The position numbers and the translations under genes are program-made. A stretch of DNA of 64,000 bases from Flaccisagitta enflata (lineage: Eukaryota; Chaetognatha; Sagittoidea; Aphragmophora), in assembly GCA_965153355.1 (NCBI GenBank), contig OZ231127.1, forward strand, positions 83,514,001-83,578,000, read 5' to 3'. The notes beneath the pieces are model-generated. The model was not told the DNA's origin, searched no databases, and saw only the letters and a list, made by a program, of their open reading frames with translations. Shown here piece after piece: positions 1 through 10,795 of the stretch (within the stretch, counting starts at the first letter, position 1; every line of letters begins with the position of its first letter).

Positions 1-90
1 CTATCACCTACAGTCGCAAATATACAAAGCAGGGCAACGGGTGTCGCTGACCACATATTGACCTTGTGCGACTGGTTTTATTTACCATAG
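1..90 (+). repeat. Fragment of dispersed fold-back repeat (family F)
   Basis: Contains GGGCAACGGGTGTCGCTGAC followed by a GCGACTGGTTTTA-like end. Related wording recurs at about 6208-6260, 22938-22980 and 38870-38905, and inverted at about 7307-7330. The left end of this copy is cut by the window edge. Confidence 0.6.
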
Positions 91-1480
91 TTAAGTATAA
101 AAGTACATATAAAATTGCGGAACCCACGCTCTGAAACGGAAAAAAAATTCAACTACAAAAGCTTGTCTCTCCTGATAAGCTGGCTCTTATTTCTTTTTTC
201 ATATTAATGAGTGGCTACAATGTGGATAACTTATCTTTTGATATAGAGTGGCTTCTGAAACATGTTGCTGTGAATATAAATGATATTTTACTTGGTAAAA
301 GGGCTAACTGGCAAAAAGAACGACTATGGTCGATTTTAGGGCGATTTTTGGGAGGGGTTCGACCATGATTCGTTCGACCTGGTCGATTTCTGAAATCAAT
401 AGTTCGTTACATCTTTGTCGACCACCATGGACTAAGTTTGCACAGGATAACAATGACAGTTTATAATCTTCCATCACGAGTTATGTCACAATTCTTCCCA
501 CTTGCCAAGAAGATCCAATTTTCTAGACAGCTACATTTCGATGTCTCACGGCCACCACTTTCACGTTGAGAACCTAGGATGATAATGCGAGTCAGTATAG
601 ACAATTATGGTTGACAGAAAATGAAGGATGGGTTTACTGATGCAAGGAGAGCCAATGGTAGAAACCTGAGGTACAATGAATAGAGATTGGATATGACCTA
701 TAAATTTCAAAGCCACGATCACATCGTAGTATAAGGATGACAAATCATGATGCATCACTGAAATAATATTATGGTCTAGATGGCATTGCTTACTTTAGCT
801 TTTGACAAATCTGGTAGCAGAATTCCACCTATGGTCTTCGTTTCAGCCGCGAATTTTTACACCAAAACGCCATTGACAGGAGGAATCAGTCTTTTCAACG
901 CAGACATATATTATATTGATTTAGTCGATAGTTTTTCTTATAAAGAAGGATCACGATGCACAGCGATTAACATTGAGTCACTGCGTAATTGATATCAAGA
1001 AAGCTTTAACAATTAATTTCAAGTCCTAAAACTTGTGTAGTACCCACGAAAGCGTATGTAAACATTTTAATATGTATGAATCCGCTTTTACATGATACAA
1101 TGATTTACATACAATTCTGGCTGTGACTCGATGGCAAATGGCACAAAAAGAAATCTAGGGTTCCTGGGGAATGTATTTTCAAATTTATTTCCCAATTTGT
1201 TATATAAACCAGATCGATATCATGCAAACCTTACCGATTGACATCAAACAAGTGTGCATGCAGCAGACCAGTGGTAAAATGTTAAAAAACATACTACCTA
1301 AGAAAAAAGTTTATAGCATTGCTCATGTAAACGTTTCTCCTACAAACATTTATGAAATCATAAAAATTGGTGAGACTCTGAAACTACTTCAAAGTATTTG
1401 TCAAATGCCACCAATCCCATTCTCCTAGGACAAACCGTTAAAAAATGAGAGCTAAAACAAAACCATTAAAAACAAATTAA
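91..1480. other. No recognisable gene
   Basis: AT-rich sequence. Open frames of 65-85 codons occur (for example 780-992 and 1171-1428) but have no recognisable domain, splice context or composition bias. I see no function here. Confidence 0.5.
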
Positions 1481-1716
1481 TTTCATGATGGAGTAGTACA
1501 GTGCAACGCAAAACAACTTTTTTCCCTAAATTCTAGAAAGCCACTTTGGGCATCATCATCAGAGGCAGAGAGACAGGAAAAGAGACAGGTATTTAAGGGA
1601 AAAGGAGACAATTGGGGATTGGAGAGAGAGGCGAAAGGGAAAAGAGAGAGAGAGAAAGTGGTCAAGAGCCCGAAAAGGGCTGGTCCCCCCCTGCTCCGCA
1701 ACCTAAATCGCACCAA

Positions 1717-2175
1717 TTAGTCCATGGTGTTGAATACAGGATTCCATGCGTCAGTCTTGACGTAGGCACCCCTGTCTTCATTGAGACCTTTGCCGGGGCC
1801 ACAGTTGGCCTTCCTAATCTCAAGGGCCTCCCATACTTTGAGGTCATAGTTGAGCTTCTTTTTGTTCTTGTTCGAGAATGTCTTTATGACTTTACAATTC
1901 ACAGTGTCAAAAGGCTCATCACAGGGCTGATGGTGCTGGGATATGCCACTGTGTGACCATTGGCCTTTTTCTATGGCCCGTTTGTGTTCCTTCCACCGTG
2001 TTTGACAACAACGACTTGTTTGGCCCATGTATATTTTGTTGCATTTGGGACACACATACTTGTAAACACCTTTTTCCTGAGATGGATCTACCTTAGTCTT
2101 GTTCTTATTGCACAGTATCTTGACTAATTCAGTCCCGGACTTGAAGCAAGTGTTGACTCCTGCTTTAGAAAGCAA
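1717..2175 (-). pseudogene. GIY-YIG endonuclease domain of Penelope-like element
   Basis: The 152-codon frame has the GIY motif as GVY (residues 36-38), a CPKC zinc-binding pair (42-45), the YIG motif as YMG (49-51), QTSR with an arginine at 55, and TRWKEH (59-64). In the family this domain nicks target DNA during retrotransposition. The core motifs survive, but the frame is disconnected from the upstream RT by a frameshift, so this is a relic. It is not a bacterial or phage homing endonuclease: the CxxC pair next to YIG and the RT remnant upstream are typical of Penelope-like elements. Confidence 0.85.
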
Positions 2176-2540
2176 CCTTTAAGTTGGTATGAAAGGCCGC
2201 CAGGTATGTATGGAATACATGCAAGTGGCTTGAATTCTTCGTTGAATGTGTTGTAGTCTTTAATCGGAAACACATCAAAAAGATTTTCAGGTATCTCGTT
2301 ACTCAGTGTAGTGTTTCTGACTTGTGTTTTCTTGTCCCTGTCTTTCTTCCTAGGTTGGGCTGTGGTGGGTGGTTTGTACTCAGTGGCTATGGATTCGAGC
2401 TTAGATCTGTCATGGCCATTATCCTTGTATAGATCTAATAGGAATACTATCTCTTTTTGAGTTTTTTCTGGAGTGGAGCATTGCTTGTGGGCTTGAAAGA
2501 GTTCCCCGTTGAAAGTAGCAATGACTGTGGGTTTTGGCAT
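2124..2540 (-). pseudogene. Penelope-like element RT-endonuclease linker fragment
   Basis: The 138-codon frame ends with PYIPGGLSYQLKGCF, a segment that precedes the endonuclease in Penelope-like proteins. The next expected residues are found only in a different frame (start of the 2175-1717 frame), so a frameshift lies near 2165. The middle is rich in K, R and D, as expected for the linker. No independent function is expected. Confidence 0.65.
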
Positions 2541-2550
2541 GATTGTGGTT

Positions 2551-2796
2551 TTATTGTGATGTTTGTGTCAGAGCTTTGCAGTAAATGCGTGTGGATATGG
2601 AGCCGTCGTCTTGTTGGGTGAGAAAAACATCAAGGAAGGCTATAGAATTGTCAACTTCCTCCTCCCGAGTAAATTGATCTCTCTCATGGATTTTGTTGAG
2701 GCAGTCATTGAATGAGGCTGCTGGATCAGGGCGCTGAATGTCACTTCTTAGGCCCGGCAACGTGGTGGAGGTTGGTATCTGAAAACACACCAGCAA
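2551..2796 (-). pseudogene. Reverse transcriptase C-terminal fragment (Penelope-like)
   Basis: The 81-codon frame contains FTREEEVDNSIAFLDVFLT followed by QDDGSISTRIYCKALTQT. This is the conserved block just after the RT palm in Penelope-like elements. The YxDD active-site region is not present, so this is a 5'-truncated fragment. It stops just before the next frame at 2540, which continues the element in another frame. The identification rests on remembered family motifs. Confidence 0.75.
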
Positions 2797-2879
2797 TCGT
2801 CCATGTAAATTGCAAGATGTTGTGGAATGGCTAATCCTTTCTCAGTGGCAATCGGGATAGCACTATCCATGGGGTACGG

Positions 2880-3250
2880 TCTAGTAGGCCTAAGATACTT
2901 AGTCTTAGGGTTTTACAGTCCTAGGGTCTAACTGTCCTAAGGTCTAGTAGTCCTAGAGTCTATAAATACTAAGGTTTACTAGTCTTAATAACAAGGTTGA
3001 CTAGTCCTAAAGGGAATAAATAAGGAGGGTCTGATAGTCCTAAAGTAAAAGTTTTTCAGTACTAAGGTCCAGCAGTCCTAGGGTCGACTAGTCCTAAGGG
3101 AGGAGGTCTTCTAGTCCTAACTGATAGCTGATATATACCCAAGTGGTTGAGTGATCCCGGGGCACAGGGTTTAATAGTCCTAATTAAGTAAAAGGCAAAT
3201 CAAGTATTTAGGACTAGTAGACCCTGTCAAAGGGTCTACTAGTCCTAAAT
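2880..3250. repeat. Degenerate tandem repeat of CTAGTCCTAAGG type
   Basis: Units resembling GGTCTACTAGTCCTAA recur about every 16-25 bases with drift. The run ends in a perfect 20-bp inverted repeat: arms 3206-3225 and 3231-3250 around a 5-base loop. Confidence 0.7.
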
Positions 3251-3268
3251 TGAAGATTATCTGCTTAA

Positions 3269-4463
3269 GACAGCTGGGTAAAGATGAAGTTGGTGACTTT
3301 ACCAACCCCTGTTGTGAAGTTACCGACTTTGCTGACTCTAAAGCTGTCATAAAAAGTGGGTGGTACTGGAATATTAATCCATTTTTTTTCCTTATCTTCT
3401 TCCAAAAAATTTTGAACCCCTCTTGTTTTTGTCAGCAAACACATTACTAAAGATGGAAAAATCAGTGGCAAATATTTTTGGTCACCCATCTATACAAAAT
3501 CAGACAATATATGGGTGGATTTCATGGTCAAAAGATATGGACCAAATGACATTTCATTGTTTTTCTCAAAATAAGTCATCATCGATTTTCACCATTTTTT
3601 CTTCAAAACCACCCATAATGGTGACAATGATAAAACTAAAAAAAATTGGGATACTACTCCTCTTAAACTGGCACAAAATGGCAAAAAACGTTTTTTGTGT
3701 TAAAGTTGGTGATTTTAACAACTTCACTGATTTCACTGATGTTGCTGATTTCACCAACTTTAAAGCACTTTTTGAGCCTTGCCATTCCAATGGTTGTAAA
3801 GTTGTTGATTTTAACAACTTGTTCTGGTTGTGAAGTCGCTGAATTTAGCAACTTTTCCAGGCTTTGTTTGCCATTTAGACATTAAACTGCTAGAAACCTA
3901 TTTACACGTGGCACTGTACAGAATGGAAATCTTTTTAGATGCCATTCTTTATTTTTCTGCCTTGACCCACAATGCATTAAGGAAGACTTTAAAAGCCCCA
4001 AAACTGATTTGGTTTTTAAGTGCGTCCTCGCACTTCTATAAGAGGTCATGTCCGTTGGTCGGTCGGTCGGTCGGTCGGTCCGTCGGTCCGTCGGTTGGTT
4101 GGTCGGTCACGCAAACGTTTGAAATGCGCAAAACGGCTGATTCTGACGTATTTCTTCATTCCTATCACCATTCATGCCTCACCACATTCATATTCATTCA
4201 TTCATTCAATCATTCATTTATTCATTCATTCATTCATTCATTCATTCATTCATTCATTCATTCATTCATTCATTCATATATTCATTCATTCATCAAGAAC
4301 GTTCATTCACAAAATCTCAATCAAGCGAGGCGCACTTATTGGCCTTCACTTGGCCTTGTTTTTTTAAACATACCGATGATGATTGTTAGTGGGTTTTTGC
4401 GTCACATGCCTTATTTATACATAAATGATCATCATTAATGGAATCTGCTGGTTGTTTAAGGCT
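3269..4463 (+). repeat. Left arm of 5.7-kb inverted-repeat structure
   Basis: From CAGCTGGGTAAAGATGAAG at the outer end to GTTGTTTAAGGCTTT at the inner end, this arm matches the reverse complement of 8146-9006 at high identity. A 341-base dispersed repeat (4018-4358) interrupts it. Open frames inside, such as 3423-3833, lack recognisable domains and are repeated in the other arm. Confidence 0.85.
4018..4358 (+). mobile_element. Hairpin-ended dispersed repeat (family D) with ATTC array
   Basis: Starts with the hairpin AGTGCG-TCCT-CGCACT, then TCTATAAGAGG and GTTGGTCGGTCGG-type repeats. It carries an ATTC array (about 4186-4300) and ends CTTGGCCTTG. The other inverted-repeat arm lacks it: there the flanking T-run reads straight through at about 8235-8262, so both insertion boundaries are visible. 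No open frame has coding character. Confidence 0.8.
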
Positions 4464-4606
4464 TTAGGCCTCAAGGCTGGGGTTTGAGCTATGATTATGG
4501 GACTTGAGCCTCAAAGCTGAAATTTGAGCAAAGAGGCTAGGATTGGGGCCTCCAGAGCTCCAGAGCTTTGTCTTTTGGGTTGGAGTCTTAAGGCTGAAAT
4601 TGGAGC

Positions 4607-5190
4607 CTAACAGATCGCCCAAGGGCAATATATGGTCAGTGATACCCTTTGCCCTGCTTTGTGAGTTGGAGTTAAAGGAAGCAGGGCAGCAAAGGGGACA
4701 AAGTCCTGTAGAACACAGGGGGACTTTTGTTCGTCCTGCCTTACGTGGATGAGATGCTACATAGAGGGTTGACTGAAGGCCTTCAAGAGCTTAAATTGAG
4801 GTCTAGGAAGGCTGATGTAAGGCCTGAGAATGCCAATTGGAAGCTTGAGATGACTAACTTGAGGCCTAATTTGAGGCATAAGAGGACAGGTTTGAGGCAT
4901 GGGAATTTCGATTTGAGGCCTGCGAGGCCTAATTTGAGGTCTGAAAGGCCAGGTTTGAGGCCTGAGAGGTCGGATTTGAGGCCTGAGAGGCCGGATTTGA
5001 GGCCTGAGAGGCTGGATTTGAGGCCAGAGAGGCTGGATTTGAAGCCTGAGAGGCTTGATTTGAGGCCTGAGAGGCTGGATTAGAGGCCTGAGAGGCTAGA
5101 TTGAGGCCTGAGAAGCCTATATCTGTCCTGAGAGGCCAGATTTTAGGCCTGAGGGGCCTGATAATGGGGGGACGAACAAACTAACTAACA
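4607..5190 (+). repeat. Family E repeat, copy 1
   Basis: Begins near CGCCCAAGGGCAATATATGG, then GGGGACAAAGTCCTGTAG and GGGACTTTTGTTCGTCC, and continues into about 15 units resembling GAGGCCTGAGAGGCTGGATTT (about 4800-5160). The 21-base unit gives an apparent LRPERLD peptide repeat, which is a by-product and not evidence of a gene. Confidence 0.8.
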
Positions 5191-5800
5191 GGTCGCCCAA
5201 GGGCAATATATGGTCAGCGATACCCTTTGCCCTGCTTTGAGTGATTGTGAGTTGGAGTGAGGGGAAGCAGGGCAGCGGCCCCAAAGGGGACGAAGTCCTG
5301 TAGAACACGGGGACTTTCGTTCGTCCTGCCTTACGTGGATGAGATGGTTGACTGAAGGCATTCAAGAGCTTAAATTGAGGTCTAAGAAGGCTGATGTAAG
5401 GCCTGAGAATGCCAATTCAAAGCTCGAGAGGACTAACTTGAGGCCTAATTTGAGGCATGAGAGGATATGTTTGAGGCATGGGAATTTCAATTTGAGGCTT
5501 GCGAGGCCTAATTTGTGGTCTGAAAGGCTAGGTTTGAGGCCTGAGAGGCCGGATTTGAGGCCTGAGAGGCCGGATTTGAGGCCTGAGAGGCTGGATTTGA
5601 GGCTTGAGAGGCTGGATTTGAGGCCTGAGAGGCTGGATTTGAGGCCAGAGAGGCTGGATTTGAAGCCTGAGAGGCTGGATTTGAGACCTGAGAGGCTGGA
5701 TTAGAGGCCTGAGAGGCTGGATTTGAGGCCTGAGATGCCATATTTGAGGCCTGAGAGGCCAGATCTTAGGCCTGATGGGCCCGATAAGGGGGGGACGCAC
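5191..5800 (+). repeat. Family E repeat, copy 2 (tandem duplicate)
   Basis: Repeats copy 1 closely, including the GTTGACTGAAGGC segment and the 21-base GAGGCCTGAGAGGCTGGATTT array, with a different number of array units. Confidence 0.8.
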
Positions 5801-6380
5801 AAACAGACGAACGAACAAACAAACAAACGAATCTTCCATTTATTTTAGTTTGGGTATAGTGAAGATGTGTTACCTATCATACATATAAGATCATTTTACT
5901 TTTTGACATGGCCAAAAAGAGGCCAATGATATACTTTACATGAACCAAATTCTACGCCTCCTTCTCCTCCATCCACCCCCCCTCACTCGCCTCTATGAGG
6001 CTCCCATTCCAGCTTCAAGGCTCCAATCCCAGCTTTTAGGCTCCAATTTCCAGACTCCAACCCAAAAGACAAAGCTCTGGAGCTCTGAAGGCCCCAATCT
6101 GAGGCCTAAAGCCTGGCCTCAAGGCTCAAATCCTAGCCCAGCATAGGTTATTGGCTTCTTCAGGGCCGCTGCCCTTCTCATTTCCATATCTAACATACAC
6201 TAACTTAGGGGCAACGGGTACCGCTGAGCATCTGACGCTTTTGCGACTATTTCATTATTACTACACAGGGTGAGTCTACTTGACTGAATTTGTTCTGAAA
6301 CTCCTCCAAGAGGAGGAACATGTTGATACAGGTTACACCGTTGTAGTAGTACCATGTTTGTTGCTTTTTGACTGGTTTTA

Positions 6381-6592
6381 CAACGCAAGGAAATGAAAAA
6401 GCGAAAAATTCAAATGGAAAGCGATTAATTTTGTGTTATCTTCCAGATCCACTTCATCAGGCTGATGATTTTCATAATGTATGTCTCTCTCTGTTTTTGC
6501 TTTGCCATTAGCCTGATGAAGTGTATCTGGAAAAGAACATATAATTAATTGCTTTCCATTTCCATTTCTCACTTTTTCATTTCCTCACATTG
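6381..6592. mobile_element. Palindromic miniature element with TA target site
   Basis: The two halves are near-perfect reverse complements over about 95 bases each. Outer ends are CAACGCAAGGAAATG and CATTTCCTCACATTG. TA lies at both flanks (6379-6380 and 6593-6594), as expected for Tc1/mariner-type insertion. Non-coding and non-autonomous. Confidence 0.75.
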
Positions 6593-6599
6593 TAGGACA

Positions 6600-7300
6600 A
6601 GTCAAACAGAAATGAATATGGCAATATCAGGAACTACCAGTACCATCATTTATCAAAATAATGAGCGACTTTAACTCAAAATTCCCATAGATTTGGCCTT
6701 TTCACCTAGGAAGAAGAGGAAAAGCCCATGTTGAACCAACGGGGTACCACGGATTTTCCATTGCCCTCAATAAATAAGCACCGCCACCCCCTTCAAATGA
6801 ATTGAGCTACAAACCTCAACATGGGTACATTCTAAAAAGTAGTCGCAGATCTTTTGAATGAGCCCAAGTTGAAGTCTGTAGCTTCTTATGTTTGGGAGCA
6901 GTATGCTCCCAAAGTTAATGCTATCTCAACAATAAAAGTTTTTTTCTCTCTAAGAAATTTGTTGGCTCATGCTATGTATAAAGCATGGGCCAAACCTCAA
7001 GAAATTGCGGTAAAAATGATTTTTCTAGATTAATTCTAGCGGTTTTGGAAATCTGATTTGCATGGTCCCTACATGGCCCCCCAAGTACTCCAAAACAGCC
7101 AAAAATTTTGAAAATTAGAAAAAACTTCCTTCTTGGCAGCGACTTTTCTTAATTTGTGCCACCACCCCTTTTCATCTGCAGGGAGGTGGTTGCGCCAATT
7201 ATTTGAGATACCACGTCAAATTTTTTTTAAATGGATTCTCTTTATATGATTTTGAGCTATACTCTTTTGATAGAGTTTTTTTCTCTGAATTCACAGTAAA
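6600..7300. other. No gene; one short palindrome
   Basis: AT-rich sequence. The only structure noted is a perfect 10-bp inverted repeat, TTTGGGAGCA at 6891-6900 with its complement at 6904-6913. Confidence 0.5.
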
Positions 7301-7322
7301 AGGGTGAGAAGTCGCAAAAGCG

Positions 7323-8005
7323 TTAGATGGTCAGGCAGCGGCCCCAGGGGGTGATCTGTGCTTTCATACATGTTGGGAATTTTCTCCTCCTCCCTCTTCT
7401 CTCTCTGTCCCCCACTCAAATTCTCATTTCAAGGTTCAAATTCCAGTCTGGAGGCCCAAATCCCAGCCTTGAGGCCATAATCCTAGCCTCAAGTCCCAAA
7501 TCCTAGCCTCAAGGCCCAGATTTGGGCCTTAAGACTGGGATTTGGGCCATGAGACTGGAATTTGGGCCTTGAGACGACAATTTTAGGTGAGAGATGCAGG
7601 AGAGAAGGAGAAGGAGAAAATTTCCCAAATATGTGATAGCATAGGTCATCGACCCCTTCAGTAGGGTGACTGAAAAATGGTAAAACTTCCTTGCGGGAGA
7701 AATGTGACCATTTCCATCATAGATAATGACTCTAAAATATGTTGATGATCTAGTAAAGTTTACTCACAACCGCCACCCACGTTGTATCCCATAGAAAATG
7801 TGATTTTGGCCATTTATGTTCTCAACCTTTTATGATAGGAAAGTGGGTGGGGTGGCAGTTATGAGTAAACTTTATCTGATCCTCACCAGATTTAAGAGTC
7901 ATTATCTATGATGGAAATGGTCACATTTCTCCCACGAGGATGACGAGGTTCAAGTTTTAACATATTTTCAGTCACCCTACCCTTCAGGGCCAGGGTCTCA
8001 CATGA
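7323..8005. mobile_element. Fold-back repeat (family F) split by a miniature element
   Basis: The left half has GGCAGCGGCCCC, ATTTTCTCCTCCTCC and units like GGCCCAAATCCCAGCCTT. The right half has the reverse complements, meeting at about 7523. The outer right end was displaced by the insertion at 7661-7980. A second copy lies at about 38455-38920. Confidence 0.7.
7661..7980. mobile_element. 320-base fold-back miniature element
   Basis: Ends GTAGGGTGACTGAAAA and its complement TTTTCAGTCACCCTAC. Both halves are imperfect reverse complements almost to the centre. CCTTCA flanks both ends, so the target duplication is 6 bases (possibly 7). The central hairpin (CCGCCACCCAC and GTGGGTGG-type arms around CCCATAGAAAATG) resembles the cores of the elements at 46795 and 47452. 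No coding capacity. Confidence 0.85.
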
Positions 8006-8145
8006 GGGTATCCTTACAATTATGATGACGATTCTAGGTTATTGTCGCTTATCATTTTGAGGAATGATGGTACTGGTTTCTGCTGTTTGAGGGGTTTCAG
8101 AACAAGTAGAACCACCCGTAAGTTGGATAAAACATTTTTGAAAGA

Positions 8146-9006
8146 AAAAAGCCTTAAACAACCAGCAGATTCCATTAATGATGATCATTTACGTATAAAT
8201 AAGGCATGTGACGCAAGTACCCACTAACAATCATCATCTGTATGTTTAAAAAAAAGAAAACCAAATCAGTTTTGGGGCTTTTAAAGTCTTCCTTAATGCA
8301 TTGTGGGTCAAGGCAGAAAAATAAAGAATGGCATTTAAAAAGATATCCATTCTGTAATACAGTGCCATGTGTAAAAAGGTTTCTAGCAGTTTAATGTCTA
8401 AATGGCAAACAAAGCCTGGAAAAGTTGTAAATTCAGCGACTTCACAAGTGGGCTAAATTGTTAAAATCAACAACTTTACAACCATTGGAATGGCAAGGCT
8501 CAAAAAGTGCTTTAAAGTTGGTGAAATCAGCAGCATCAGTGAAATCAGTGAAGTTTATAAAATCACCAACTTTAACATAAAAAACGTTTTTTGCCATTTT
8601 GTGCCAATTAAAGAGGAGTAGTATCCAAATTTTTTAAAGTCTTATCATTGTCACCATTATGGGTGGTTTTGAGGAAAAAATGGTGAAAATCGATGATGAC
8701 GTATTTTGAGAAAAACAAAGAAATGTCATTTGGTCCAAATCTTTTGACCAGGTAATCCACCCATATATTGTCTGATTTTGTATTGATGGGTGACCAAAAA
8801 TATTTGCCTCTGATTTTTCCATCTTTAGTAACGTGTTTGCTGACAAAAACAAGAGGGGTTCAAGATTTTTTGGAAGAAGAAAAGGAAAAAAAATAGATTT
8901 ATATTCCAGTACCACCCATTTTTCATGACAGCTTTAGAGTCAGCAAAGTCGGTAACTTCACAACAGGGGTTGGTAAAGTCACCAACTTCATCTTTACCCA
9001 GCTGTC
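8146..9006 (-). repeat. Right arm of 5.7-kb inverted-repeat structure
   Basis: Reverse complement of 3269-4463 without the 341-base insertion. It ends in CTTTACCCAGCTGTC. It preserves the pre-insertion state of the left arm. Confidence 0.85.
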
Positions 9007-9009
9007 CGG

Positions 9010-9480
9010 GTCTTTTTTTTGGGTCAAATGAGCCCAGATTGCCACAACATGTCATGTTTTGGGCCCATACACCCCGCTGGAGACTTAAAAATTAAATCCA
9101 TTTTGATGAGTTTCAAGTGCAGGAGGCCATTATAACATCTAGGTGGTGCCGGGAAAATCGGGGACCAACATTCAAGTCCGTCAGTTGACGTATGATGAAA
9201 TGGTCCACATAATTACTCAGCAAGTAAGTATTCCTTTACATCTTAAGCATCTTAATGAATGAATGAATGAAAGAATGAATGAAAAAGAGATATGTCACCA
9301 GCCAAAACCCTACCGCGATGGCGTGGCATATAGAGTTGAGCTATGGAGTGAGAAACACCATCAATCCCTTATTGGATAAGCAAGATCAGGTTTAAAAGAC
9401 AAAGGCGCTATGGGGCTTGAAAATGATCCCATGATAGCTTTTGTTGTCCTTCAACCAGATCACACATTGATTTTATTTCT
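9010..9480. other. No recognisable gene
   Basis: Mixed sequence with a short AATG run at about 9254-9283. Nothing else recognised. Confidence 0.5.
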
Positions 9481-9483
9481 ATT

Positions 9484-9488
9484 TCATG

Positions 9489-9555
<67 letters not shown>

Positions 9556-9781
9556 GAAAAGAAATTAGAAAAAGAAAGAGAGAAGAAAAGAAAGAAGAAG
9601 AGAGAGAGAGAAAAAAAGAGATAGAAAGAAAGAAAAAAGAGAAATGAAAGAGAGTAAGAGAGAGAGATGAAGAGAGAGGGAGAGAGAGAGAGGAGAAAGC
9701 GAAGAAACAAGTGAAAACAAAGAAAAGAGAAGTAGAGAAAAAAGAGAGAGAAGAGAGAGAAGCAAAGAAAGAGAGATGAAG

Positions 9782-9818
<37 letters not shown>

Positions 9819-10140
9819 TGAGACAGAGAGAAAGTGGGGAGGAAGAGAAGAAAAAAAAAGAAAAGAAAAAGAAAAAAGTAAAGCGGGTTAAAACATTTTA
9901 AGGGAGAATAAAACAAAGATAAAAAGAAAGAAAAAAAAAGAAAGGCAAACAGAAAAAAAGAAACAAATAAACAAAGAAAGAAAAAGAAGAGAAAAGAAAA
10001 AAACAACAGAAAAACAAAGGAAAAAAAAAAAATATCATTTAAAAAAAACAAAGAAAAAGGTCTAAAAGAAAAGAAAAGAAAGGAACATAAATGAAAAAAT
10101 TGAACAGAACGAGTGAAAGAGTGAGGTAAAAATAGTAATA
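9484..10140. repeat. Long purine tract (GA-rich)
   Basis: About 650 bases of nearly uninterrupted A and G on the plus strand, opening with GA dinucleotide runs. The complementary frames give S/F/L-only peptides, which are artefacts. Confidence 0.9.
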
Positions 10141-10422
10141 ACATAAAACAATGGCACTTTATTATTCACTTAAGTGACCACTGAAACTATTACATCAGTC
10201 ACCACTTTTGCCCATGGCCACGGTCAAAAAAAGGGTGGGTCGCCACAGCCCCCAAATTGAAAGCAAGAATACCTCAAACAAGGGCAGCGATGGGGGGGTT
10301 GAAGCTAGGGCCCCTGTCACTTCCCCAAATTCCAGACTTTTTGCGCAATATCCCTGATTTCTTCTTTAGAAGTAACTTTTTCCGTTTCTTGAAGTTTCAT
10401 TCTTCCGTTGCCATTTCTAGTT

Positions 10423-10475
10423 GCGGACACGCGACTCTACACCTTACCGTGTCGGTCCACAGTGGGCCATGATTC
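10423..10475 (+). repeat. Hairpin-ended repeat, 5'-hairpin fragment
   Basis: Carries AGTTGCGGACACGCGACTCT and ACACCTTACCGTGTCGGTCC, matching the start of families A and B. The rest of the element is absent. Around it (10150-10790) I see no gene. Confidence 0.6.
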
Positions 10476-10795
10476 GGAAAGGAGGCAATTGTTACTGTAT
10501 TGGGGAGTTGTGAATTACCATCATACTCATTCAGTTTTCATCAAACGTCATAGAACGTCAAGCCCTAATGGGGAAAAGAAACCTACGCTACAGTAGCATA
10601 CACTGAGCACTACAGCCGTAAGGGTGGGGGATGCTCGCGCAATCCTCCATTCTTTAGTGTGTGGTATGCCGCCTCAAACAATGGTGTAGTGGCAGTGACT
10701 GAGCGAGACCCTCACTGAATTTACTGCATCACAACCAGAAAGTGCTCTGTTGCTTCTGAAACGAACATCCAATACTGAATTCAGACTGAGATACC

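Larger units (their letters stand above)
1490..2900 (-). mobile_element. Decayed Penelope-like retroelement, 3' part
   Basis: Read on the minus strand, this stretch holds in order the C-terminal edge of a reverse transcriptase, a linker and a GIY-YIG endonuclease, which is the order found in Penelope-like elements. The frame breaks near 2545 and 2165, so the copy cannot encode one intact protein. The 5' part with the catalytic RT motifs is missing. After the endonuclease comes a GA-rich stretch, then a segment encoding DDDAQSGF-like residues (about 1500-1560) that is repeated in the palindrome at 20774-20956. That shared segment is probably part of the element's terminal region. Confidence 0.8.
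4464..6150. mobile_element. Composite fold-back element around two family E copies
   Basis: Short terminal inverted repeats flank two tandem copies of family E. The best-conserved part of the terminal repeat is about 4531-4600, reading GAGCTCCAGAGCTTTGTC, and its reverse complement lies at about 6041-6105. No transposase frame is visible. Confidence 0.7.

Noticed and set aside
3423-3833. 136-codon open frame in the left inverted arm
   Set aside because: Composition follows repeated GATTTCACC-type wording, and the right-arm copy does not keep an equivalent frame intact.
4727-5083. Repetitive LRPERLD protein
   Set aside because: It is a product of the 21-base family E array; stops and frame changes occur in other copies.
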